In this document: piece after piece, positions 1 through 7,800 of the stretch
Layout: each line of letters begins with the position of its first letter
How positions within the stretch are numbered: the first letter of the stretch is position 1
Assembly: GCA_038248505.1 (NCBI GenBank)
Contig: JBBRXJ010000069.1
Span: 1 to 19,937 of the forward strand
Source: JBBRXJ01 sp038248505
Lineage (GTDB): Bacteria; Bacteroidota; Bacteroidia; Bacteroidales; JBBRXJ01
DNA length: 19,937 nt
Direction: 5' to 3'
The notes under the pieces: model-generated
The model's database searches: none
Told to the model about the DNA's origin: nothing
What the model saw: the letters and a program-made list of their open reading frames with translations, nothing else
Position numbers and translations under genes: made by a program

Positions 1-515
1 CTGGGCTCGGTAAAGTAGTTTGAGAAGTCAGTACCAATCAGTTCTTCACGTCCTATACCAGTTACTTTAACGGTGGCTTCATTAACATCATTAATCTTTC
101 CCTCTGGGCTAATTGTGACCAGCGGGTCCAGACTGGCTTCTAACAAACTGCGAGCATATTGAGAAGATTGTTTTTGTGCAGTAACATCTCGTGCAGCTGC
201 GAAAACACCCAGCACCTTTCCTTCAATATCTTTATAGACCGAAGCGTTGTACAACACATCGGTCAGTTTCCCATCCTTGTGCCGAATCGTCAGCGGGTAG
301 TTGGTTACAAATCCTTTTTCAAATACCTCAAGGTAGCCAGCACGTGCCATACTGGGCTCGGTAAAGTAGTTTGAGAAGTCAGTACCAATCAGTTCTTCAC
401 GTCCTATACCAGTTACTTTAACGGTGGCTTCATTAACATCATTAATCTTTCCCTCTGGGCTAATTGTGACCAATGGATCTAGACTGGCTTCTAACAAACT
501 GCGAGCATATTGAGA
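1..515 (-). repeat. Near-identical direct repeat encoding successive PAS units (1-164 and 352-515)
   Basis: Bases 1-164 and 352-515 match with only four substitutions, at a period of 351 bp (117 codons), so each unit encodes one PAS domain. The four differences fall in four neighbouring codons (Leu-Asp-Pro-Leu) and are all synonymous, so the encoded protein is identical across the overlap. The array continues beyond the left edge, so the number of units cannot be seen. Confidence 0.93.
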
Positions 516-578
516 CGCCTGCTCATTTTTACTGAAGATTCTTGCCTCAGGATTTCCCACATTATTCTTGACAGTCAT
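1..578 (-). CDS. Tandem PAS-domain sensory protein, N-terminal part (cut by left edge)
   Basis: The first 192 codons are visible; the reading frame is open to base 1. The ATG at 576-578 is chosen because an in-frame TAA lies a few codons upstream. After about 21 unique residues comes a complete PAS/PAC unit (residues about 22-138, with a LLEASLDPLVTISPEGKI start and a VLGVFAAARDVTAQK end), followed directly by a second PAS unit that begins with the same SQYARSLLEAS sequence. PAS domains bind small ligands or cofactors and feed signals to kinase, cyclase or other output modules. The output module is off the window, so the protein may be a histidine kinase or another PAS-array protein. No signal peptide or membrane segment is seen, so a cytoplasmic N-terminus is inferred. 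The gene is visibly richer in G+C than its surroundings. Confidence 0.85.
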   Translation of the reverse strand, partial: MTVKNNVGNPEARIFSKNEQASQYARSLLEASLDPLVTISPEGKINDVNEATVKVTGIGREELIGTDFSNYFTEPSMARAGYLEVFEKGFVTNYPLTIRHKDGKLTDVLYNASVYKDIEGKVLGVFAAARDVTAQKQSSQYARSLLEASLDPLVTISPEGKINDVNEATVKVTGIGREELIGTDFSNYFTEP

Positions 579-893
579 AAGTTGTAATTTTTATATGATT
601 TGTTTTGATGCATTCATTTTATTTTTAAATAATAATTAAAAGCACAGAATAAATTTTCAAAATAATTATTTTACGGGTAATCAGGCTTATTGAATGTCTT
701 TTCAGTTAATAATTGTTTTAATTCCTACGTTTTTTTCAATGTATTATCTGTCCATAAAGGTATGGGGGTATATCATCGGAATCTTTACACAATTGCAGGA
801 ATAACTTACATAATCCACTCTTTCAGAAAGGAAGAGTGACGTAGCCTAGCAAAATGAAAAATGTTCAAGTAAATAGAATTATCTAAAATAAAT
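579..893. other. Intergenic stretch with no gene
   Basis: No credible coding frame was found. It should hold the promoter of the minus-strand PAS gene, but no convincing Bacteroidota -7/-33 pair could be assigned. Two small structures stand out: a short inverted repeat at 816-838 (CACTCTT paired with AAGAGTG), and around 785-803 a minus-orientation partial match to the terminal motif of the dispersed elements described elsewhere in this window. Confidence 0.5.
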
Positions 894-920
894 AGCCCCA
901 GCTTTTAAAAAGCTAGGGCT
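894..920 (-). terminator. Rho-independent-type terminator after the OmpA/HhH gene pair
   Basis: The 27-nt inverted repeat has arms AGCCC-AGCTTTT and AAAAGCT-GGGCT with a single C/A mismatch. On the minus strand it is followed by a T-rich run (TATTTATTTT). It starts 26 bases after the stop codon of the minus-strand gene ending at 947, so it most likely ends that transcript. Confidence 0.8.
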
Positions 921-946
921 CAATTCACTTGATGTTTTTATATCAA

Positions 947-2170
947 TTATTTTCGATGTTGTTTTTCCACTAGATCACGAGCTTGATTCACCCAGTGTTC
1001 TCTATTGATGCTGCCAGGTGTGATCTCTAAAATTTCGGTTATGGATTCCACATCTTGGTGTGTAAGCTTGCTAATCTGTTCAAATGTGTAGATACCCAAA
1101 ACATTTAGTCTTTCCTCAATCCATAAGGTAATACCTTTGATCAGCGTTAAATTATTTGCCTGATGTTTGTGAGCGATACCCAAGCGATCAAAATAAATCC
1201 GATCTTTTCGTTCTCTAATTCGGTTCATAAGTTCTGTCTTCTTACCTGCAATTCTTACCAATTCTTTAGCTTGAAGTATCCATTCATCGCGTTCAATTCT
1301 GCCATGAAAGTATTCAATGGCATCTGTAACGGTTTGTTCATCTTCTTTTGTAAAATTGCTAATCTGGCGAAAGGTATATATATCTAATGCATTAAGTTTT
1401 TCCTTTATCCATCCGCCAATTCCACTAATGACAGTTAAATCATCGGCTTCTTCTTTTTTGGCAACACCAATTCTATTATATAAAATCTTTGATTTTCTCT
1501 CACTGATTCGGTTAAAAAGTTCTGTTTTTTTGTCTTTTTCATGAACTAATTCCCGAGCTTGAGCGACCCATTCATCCCGTTCAATTCTACCTGAAAAGTA
1601 TTCAATTGCCGAATTAATGGAGTCAATATCGCTGGCTGTAAATTTACTAATCTGTAAAAATGTGTAAATATCTAATGCATGTAATCGTTCTTCAATGAAT
1701 GGTCCAATACCACTGATCATCTTAAGGTCGTCTTTTTCTAACTTTGAAGCAATGCCAAAACTTTTGTAATCCAGTAAGTGCTTGCGTTCGGCAATTTTTT
1801 TCAATTCTTCTTCTTTTTCATACAATTTACCCTCTGTGTTCTTATTTTTCAAGGTAATATCGTCTGTTTCATGAACTGCTTCTGCATGAAGCGCTCTGAG
1901 AGCCTTTACTTCTAAATCGAGATGTTTTAATGTGTCAATATTTTCATTATGACTTTTATAGAGTTTAGTCTTTTCAATATTTGAAATTTTTAATTCATCC
2001 ATCAATTTAGTATTTTCAGATTTTACGTTTCTGATTTCCTGAAGATACGCCGACTTTTGATAAAGCCATGCGGTAATAAATCCAATAGCTCCCGCAACTA
2101 CCAATAATAATAGTATTTCAATGGTTGCTTCGGTTCTTGTTTGTGCAAAGAGGATAAGTAGATTGCTCAT
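947..2170 (-). CDS. Membrane-anchored coiled-coil protein with three helix-hairpin-helix (H3TH-like) repeats
   Basis: The protein has 407 residues. A single membrane segment (about 16-38) is followed by a coiled coil rich in Lys and Glu (about 42-135). Three copies of a roughly 64-residue domain follow at about 147-210, 243-306 and 339-402, spaced 96 residues apart, with a conserved linker (RKxxIxxxRxGIA). Each copy has the pattern DDLxxIxGIGxxIxExLxALxIYTFxQIS and ends in REHW/RDEW-xxQAxxLV. The ISGIG hairpin resembles the flap-endonuclease-like helix-3-turn-helix domain often annotated in Bacteroidota; the third copy is degenerate (IKGIT). Basic residues after the membrane segment suggest a cytoplasmic C-terminus, where these domains could contact DNA; this is inference. 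The gene follows the OmpA gene with one base between stop and start, so translation is probably coupled. The exact role is unknown. Confidence 0.75.
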   Translation of the reverse strand: MSNLLILFAQTRTEATIEILLLLVVAGAIGFITAWLYQKSAYLQEIRNVKSENTKLMDELKISNIEKTKLYKSHNENIDTLKHLDLEVKALRALHAEAVHETDDITLKNKNTEGKLYEKEEELKKIAERKHLLDYKSFGIASKLEKDDLKMISGIGPFIEERLHALDIYTFLQISKFTASDIDSINSAIEYFSGRIERDEWVAQARELVHEKDKKTELFNRISERKSKILYNRIGVAKKEEADDLTVISGIGGWIKEKLNALDIYTFRQISNFTKEDEQTVTDAIEYFHGRIERDEWILQAKELVRIAGKKTELMNRIRERKDRIYFDRLGIAHKHQANNLTLIKGITLWIEERLNVLGIYTFEQISKLTHQDVESITEILEITPGSINREHWVNQARDLVEKQHRK

Positions 2171-2171
2171 T

Positions 2172-2729
2172 TTATTTATTTTTAAAAGTGATTACAGTTC
2201 TTCGGTTATTGGCTCTACCAATTTGTGTGTTATTCTTATCGGCAGGCTCTGTTTCGCCCATCGAATTAATTTGAATTCTAGTTCCAGGAACACCCAAGCC
2301 TTGAAAATATTCGCGCATACGCTGGGCACGTCGGTAGCCCAAACTTTGATTGTAATTAATGGATCCAATAGCGTCGGTATGTCCTATAATATTTACATAA
2401 CATTGACTATTTTGATTCATGTAAGTATTTGTTTCATCAACATATTGTTCAGATTTTGTGTCTGTTTTGAATTCAGATTTATCAAAAGCAAAATATGTAA
2501 TAAAACTATCTGGAATCATTAGTTGTTTCTGATCAATAGGTTCTATAATACTGTCTTTTAAACCATCTACTTTGTGATTCAGCGTATCATTTTGTGTGTA
2601 GCTCGTTTCGTAACACAATCCCTTTATCTTACATACATAAATGTAGGTTGAGAATGCGGACCATAAAAAAAATGCGATAAACCCAATTAATAATATTCTC
2701 ATTGTCTTATATTTTAAAAATTTCAGCAT
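2172..2729 (-). CDS. Membrane-anchored OmpA-family peptidoglycan-binding protein
   Basis: The 185-residue protein has an uncleaved-looking N-terminal membrane segment (about 11-33) preceded by basic residues, so the C-terminal part should be periplasmic. After a short linker, an OmpA C-terminal domain (about 78-183) shows the family signatures: YFAFDKSEF, HTDAIGSINYNQSLGYRRA (Asp119 and Arg134 are the expected diaminopimelate-contacting positions) and GRANNRR. Such domains bind peptidoglycan non-covalently. There is no outer-membrane barrel, so it resembles MotB-like or other inner-membrane-to-wall tethers. The start at 2727-2729 is the longest; an alternative ATG nine codons later (MRILLIG) would still include the membrane segment. 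It is the first gene of a two-gene unit with the HhH-repeat protein, and a large hairpin lies just upstream. Confidence 0.9.
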   Translation of the reverse strand: MLKFLKYKTMRILLIGFIAFFLWSAFSTYIYVCKIKGLCYETSYTQNDTLNHKVDGLKDSIIEPIDQKQLMIPDSFITYFAFDKSEFKTDTKSEQYVDETNTYMNQNSQCYVNIIGHTDAIGSINYNQSLGYRRAQRMREYFQGLGVPGTRIQINSMGETEPADKNNTQIGRANNRRTVITFKNK

Positions 2730-2790
2730 ATTTTAATATGGAGTAAATGTATTTAAAATTGACTCTGATATTTTTACACAATTCAAGATA

Positions 2791-2830
2791 AAAGTTATAT
2801 CATTCATAGATTCATGGATGATATAACTTT
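2791..2830. promoter_or_regulatory. Perfect-arm 40-nt hairpin upstream of the OmpA/HhH pair
   Basis: Arms AAAGTTATATCAT and ATGATATAACTTT are exact reverse complements (13 bp). One T/G wobble and three more pairs follow, closing on a six-base loop. It lies 62-101 bases upstream of the OmpA start codon and has no T-run on either side, which argues against a terminator. It may be an operator or a 5' leader structure, or belong to the adjacent mobile-like element. Confidence 0.6.
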
Positions 2831-2836
2831 AAAATC

Positions 2837-3235
2837 GAATCTGCATGATTATACAACAAGAATAAATTTCATTTTTAAATACTAGAGCAGGACGTTGAGG
2901 CTATAATCAATTTATATATATATGAATAGCCCACGGCTTTAGCCGTTGGCTAAAAATAGGCTTTAGCCAAATAAATCCAAGTTAAACGTTAGAAGGCTTT
3001 AAAAGCCTCTCTTAAGTTTAACTTGGGTAAATCCCGATTTGAATTCGTTCGAAGTATTTGTTAAAATACAACTTATACCATTCTTATTTATAATTTATAC
3101 CAAAGGTTATTTATAAATTTAGATTGGTAAATGCTGTTGTTAAATATGTTTAGAGCAAATGAGTGTAAAGAAATTGCTCTATTCCATATTTAAAAACGTT
3201 ATAATATCTAAGAGGTGTAAATATTAAGCAGAATC
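2837..3235. repeat. Palindromic intergenic element A (MITE-like), bounded by inverted terminal motifs
   Basis: The left end (GAATCTGCATGATTATACA) and the right end, read on the other strand (GATTCTGCTTAATATTTACA), are imperfect inverted repeats of each other. The first 65 bases match the start of element C (18597-18661) at 48 of 65 positions with no gaps. The interior holds a run of GGCTTTAGCC/AGCC-GGCT palindromes (about 2928-2970) and a nested hairpin at 2977-3026. No transposase is encoded. It separates the divergent OmpA and T9SS operons. Confidence 0.55.
2977..3026. repeat. Nested palindromic core of element A
   Basis: The outer arms CCAAGTTAAAC (2977-2987) and GTTTAACTTGG (3016-3026) are perfect complements. 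They enclose an inner palindrome AGGCTTT/AAAGCCT (2994-3008). A diverged copy with a different outer stem lies at 14716-14780. Confidence 0.75.
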
Positions 3236-3491
3236 ATATTATTTAAATATAATGCTCTACGAACAAGGCCTTTGATAATTAGATTGAATTGTAGCATTCT
3301 TTATAGAATTATTCGGTATTCTTAATTGCAAATATCAACCTCAATATATGTGAATTATACAACATATAAGCAAAAATGTGTAATGTTTTATGGCATTCAA
3401 ATAGCTAACTTGCCGTGCAATAATATGAGTATTACAATTACCAAATTACAGTTGCCTACTATCATTTAAAATAAAATTGAAAACTATACAA
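3236..3491. other. Intergenic region upstream of the T9SS cassette
   Basis: This AT-rich stretch has no credible coding frame. It should carry the promoter of the plus-strand five-gene cassette, but no TTG/TAnnTTTG pair with good spacing was found, so none is annotated. Confidence 0.4.
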
Positions 3492-4370
3492 ATGAAAATA
3501 AAATTATTTATTCAGCTTTTGGCGATTGCGTTATTATTTGCTCAATGCAAAAAAGTAAATAACAAAAATAATTCTGTTATAACTGATTCTGTAAATGTTT
3601 CACCATCAGACAGTATTACATACTCTTTAGTTTCTCCCATTGATATTATTAACGAAGTCATTAAAGAAAATGTAGAATATAAATCAGGTATTTTAAATCC
3701 TCTAAGCAATTCCTCAAAATATATTAATTCAAAAAATCAAGCCTTGAATTTGGGAGTATATTATGCTGACTTTTCATACTTGTGCTTAACGAAAAACACA
3801 AGCCTCTCCATAGAATATTATAAAAAAATTGTTGAGATGTCACAGAATTTAAACATAAGTTGTTTTCTCTCTGATAATGATTTTAATAGGATACAGAATA
3901 ACCTTACAAACCCAGATTCACTAAAATTAATTGCAAACAAAATATACTATGAAATGGTTAATAATATGGAAAGTTCAGACCAACATATGGTATTAACTCT
4001 TATCTCTATTGGAGCCATTGTTGAATCCTTATACTTATCATCAATTAATATAGATGATTTCTCAAAATACGAATCGAGAATTAAAAGACTATGCCAACAA
4101 GGGTATGCTTTCAATAACTTATATGCATACACCAAGACAAATAATAGTAATGATGATGTAAAATCATTTCAAATATATCTAGAATCCATTCGTATGATAT
4201 TTGATCAGTTCGAATTAAATAAAACAAAAACAACTATTATAAAAGAAAAAGACAATCATTATATCTTTAAAGGTGGTGATGAAGTATTTGTTGATAAGGA
4301 ATTACTTAAAAAGTTAATAGGTAATGTAAATACTACAAGAACGTATATTATTAATGATACCATTGAATGA
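3492..4370 (+). CDS. Putative lipoprotein of unknown function, first gene of the T9SS cassette
   Basis: The ATG at 3492 is preferred over an in-frame TTG at 3477 because it gives a compact signal peptide (MKIKLFIQLLAIALLFAQC) ending in Cys followed by KK, consistent with lipidation; Gln before the Cys is not the usual lipobox residue. The mature part, about 270 residues, is mostly helical, with a stretch ALNLGVYYADFSYLCL around residues 80-95 that I associate from memory with uncharacterised Bacteroidota lipoproteins. No enzyme motif is seen. The stop codon overlaps the next start (ATGA), so the gene is translationally coupled to the small exported protein and, through it, to the adhesin. A role in export, assembly or anchoring of the adhesin is inferred from position only. 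Confidence 0.7.
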   Translation: MKIKLFIQLLAIALLFAQCKKVNNKNNSVITDSVNVSPSDSITYSLVSPIDIINEVIKENVEYKSGILNPLSNSSKYINSKNQALNLGVYYADFSYLCLTKNTSLSIEYYKKIVEMSQNLNISCFLSDNDFNRIQNNLTNPDSLKLIANKIYYEMVNNMESSDQHMVLTLISIGAIVESLYLSSINIDDFSKYESRIKRLCQQGYAFNNLYAYTKTNNSNDDVKSFQIYLESIRMIFDQFELNKTKTTIIKEKDNHYIFKGGDEVFVDKELLKKLIGNVNTTRTYIINDTIE

Positions 4371-4834
4371 AAAATATAAAAATGAAAAATATAAAAATTT
4401 TATTTATTGCATTTCTATTAATTATAGTACCAGCTACTGGATACAATCAGGAATGTACTGATTTTATAAAGTCAAAAGTATTCAGGCAGAATTATCCAAA
4501 AGGATTTGAGTTATATGGACAATCAAAAAGTGCTTATGTAGAAGTACGTAAGATTTTAAAATACAATATTCTATTTTTTGGTGACAAGGAATATCAAATG
4601 ACTATTGGTACGGAGATAGTTAATCGGCCGATTCATATTCGTATGATTGATGCCGGAGATAATACAGTTCTTTTTGATAATGTTAAAAATATGTCTCTCG
4701 AAAACATAAACTTTTATATTGAGAATACAAAAAACATTATTGTTGAGATTACAATACTTTCAGATACTGAAACATATTTAAGTTCAGATAAAATTCATGT
4801 TTGTTTGGGAATAAAAATTACATCTCATGATTAG
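4367..4834 (+). CDS. Small exported protein of unknown function
   Basis: The 155-residue product has an N-terminal signal peptide (hydrophobic ILFIAFLLIIVPATG, cleavage probably near GYNQ). The rest looks beta-rich, with the run GFELYGQSKSAYVEV and later IHIRMIDAGDNTVLFDN and IIVEITIL. This layout resembles a family of small secreted Bacteroidota proteins with a GQSKSA motif and no assigned role; that is recollection, not a search. The start overlaps the lipoprotein stop by four bases, and the end overlaps the adhesin start by eight. A 15-base direct repeat at the 5' end creates two in-frame ATGs (4367 and 4382); the second gives a cleaner signal peptide. A periplasmic or surface accessory to the adhesin is a guess from operon position. 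Confidence 0.75.
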   Translation: MKNIKMKNIKILFIAFLLIIVPATGYNQECTDFIKSKVFRQNYPKGFELYGQSKSAYVEVRKILKYNILFFGDKEYQMTIGTEIVNRPIHIRMIDAGDNTVLFDNVKNMSLENINFYIENTKNIIVEITILSDTETYLSSDKIHVCLGIKITSHD

Positions 4835-7800
4835 TAAATCTATATTTAAAAAAGCTATATTTCTGATATTATTCCTTTATACTTTATCTTTTAATCTTTA
4901 TGGACAAACAACATTTCAGTCTATTTTGGGGTTAAATAATACGGATGAAGCAGAATCAGTAATACAAAAAACGGACTCAAATTTTATCATTTCAGGATAT
5001 AGTAGTGCCAATACGGGTATCCCCAATATGGCAAAAGCAACAATTAAAAAGAACGGAACTTTTTTGAATTCAGCAATCTTTCTAACAAATTATCCCAATA
5101 ATGTATTCATCGCCAAAAAAACAGTAAAAACGCTAGATAATAATTACATCGTCTTAGGCGGAATTGAAAGCAGTTTAACTACCGGTCATGATATTGTACT
5201 TTTAAAGATTGATTCGTTAAATTCACTGATTTGGTTAAAAAAACTGATCGGTCCAAATGAAGAATATGGACTGGATATAGCAGTTGACAGAACAGATGGC
5301 GGTTTTGTTATAGTAGGAACCGATTCAGTAGCGCTAACTGCCAAAAAAGAAGCCATTGTAATTAAAACAGATAAAAATGGCGTTTTTAAATGGGGCTATA
5401 AACTTCCCTTTTCAGAGAATGCCGCTGTGACAAGCATTGTTCAGATTATGAGCAGTGATGATTTTATAGTCACAGGTATTTTTGAACGAAAATTAGTTCC
5501 GGCAGGAATTGCACCAACTATTTTTATTGCCAAGATTGGTAATATATTCGGTTCACTAAAATCATTAAATTATTACAGCCGGGGAAATATACCTACGATA
5601 GATATTTCAGCAAAAATCCTGTTTACTCCTAATGCATCAGATAATGGTTACCTTATTGTTGGCACTCAGGCCAAATTACCTGCATACAACCAGGATATTC
5701 TTTTATTAAAAATATCGAATGACGCTTCTATATCCTGGGCAAATTCCTATGGTAGTGTTGCATTAAAAGATGAAATGGCTTCTTCCGCAGTAAGTATTAA
5801 CGATGATAATAATTTTGTAGTCTCCGGTTACAGTGCTGATACAATTGGCAATGGAGGCAAAGATGGTTTTCTGATGAAAATAAATACAGCCGGTTCAGCT
5901 ATTAACTGGCAGTATTTATATGGTGGAGCAAATGATGAACAATTTAATAATTTGATTCAAACCTATGACAACGGATTTATTGCAGTTGGAAAGTCTAATT
6001 CAGCTGCTTTCGGAACATTATCAACCGACTTTTATATAGTTAAAACCGATCTTCTAGGAACAACAGAATGTAGCAGCAAACCCGCAAATTTTGCATTTAC
6101 AAATGAGAAGGCGTATTTTACCTTTGCAACGCATGGGGGAAACAATGCAGCATATCTATTGGCTACAAATATTATTGCATTCGCTCCGCAAAATTTAGCA
6201 TTAACAAATAGAATAATTTGTTCGCCACTTATCGCTGATGCTGGACTTGATGAAAAAGTATGCCTTAGCAGCACTTTAAATATCACGGGTGATTCTGCTT
6301 CGGGAGGAAAAAAACCCTACACATATAAATGGACGAATACTGACGGATTAATGCCTGCAGCTGAAAGCAGCAAACAGTTTCCAACAACAAATCTCATTAA
6401 CATAGACACAACTTCCTTTATTCTGGAAGTTACCGATGCTAATTTGTCAATCTCAATAGATACGATGAAAGTTACCGCGTTGCCTTTATCTGCATTCAAG
6501 GGTTTACCCGATTCTACATGCTCTTCTACGCCATTTTCTATTTTAACAAACATGGCGGGAGTCCCCCTGACAAATAAGGTAAAGGTCGTTGGTCCCGGAA
6601 TATATTACAACGGAACTTCCTGGTATTTTAATCCCCGGGATGCAAGTCCCGGAACTCATATTATACAAAGTTTTGGATGCGATACTACTACTAAAATCAC
6701 TAAAGTACTGCCAGCTCCCTGTGTTTCAGAAATCATAAAAGATACAACAACCGGTTCTGTAATCCAGCCACAGGGTATTTATACAGATTGTGATGGAACC
6801 ATATACTTGACAAATAAATATGATATCGTAAGCATAGATACGTTTGGTGTTGTAAGAAACATTGCCGGAAATAAATTGACTGGAGGTTACGTTGATGGCG
6901 TCAAAAACATTGCACGATTAACGTTTCCTATTGGAATTGTAAAATTACCCAATGGTGATATTTACTTTGCCGATAACAATAATTTTTCCATCCGCGTAAT
7001 AAAAGCCGACTCATCCATTCATACAGTTGCCGGCTCGCCTCCTCCTGGATTGCCTGTTTCTGATCATGTTGATGGTATTGGAACGGCGGCTCGTTTTACT
7101 TCTCCTTTTGGCATGGCATACGACTATACTCATAATTGTCTTTATGTTACGTCTGATGATCCCAGTAATGCAGGAAATGGAAGAATCAGAAGAATTGACC
7201 TTTCCAATTATAACGTTACAACACTTGCCGGCAAAGGCTCATCAGGCGCGACAATTACAACCACACCAATAAAAGGTATGTCTGCCAGATTAAACAGACC
7301 CAAACATCTCACTACGGATGGCACTTATATTTATCTCACAGATGAAGCTCCAATAGTAGCAAAAAACATTGTTCGTTATACCATAGCCGATTCTACAATT
7401 GTTCGTTATGCTGGCTTGATTGGCGGAGGTATGGATGCTCCCGGCGCTGGAATTCCTAGATTGAATGGACATTTCGGGCAGCCTATAGGTATTTGTAATA
7501 CTTGCTCCGGCGATCTTTTTATAACAGACGAAGGACAGGATGTGCTGAGGGTGATTCACAATGATTCAATAACCTATTTTCCTGATAATACAAAGTTCAG
7601 CAAACCTCAGGGGCTCTCGTTATTTATTAAAGGATTTATTGATATTGCCAATAGCGGAGACAATAACGTTCTTCGTTTAACCATTAAAGACTGGGTTTTG
7701 GGGCCATGGATCGGTCTAGATACCGCCGATTACACATACTGCCAAGGCGAACCGTCAGATACCTTGAATCCTACTTATAAATGTGGTACGTATGCAGGTC

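Noticed and set aside
159..374. Plus-strand open frame of 71 codons
   Set aside because: It is antisense to the PAS repeat unit on the minus strand and has no family features.
2121..2522. Plus-strand open frame of 133 codons
   Set aside because: It is opposite the well-supported OmpA gene and the start of the HhH-repeat gene, and is a shadow of their codon pattern.
3477..3491. TTG start giving five more residues to the lipoprotein
   Set aside because: The ATG at 3492 gives a standard-length signal peptide, and TTG starts are rare; kept only as an alternative.
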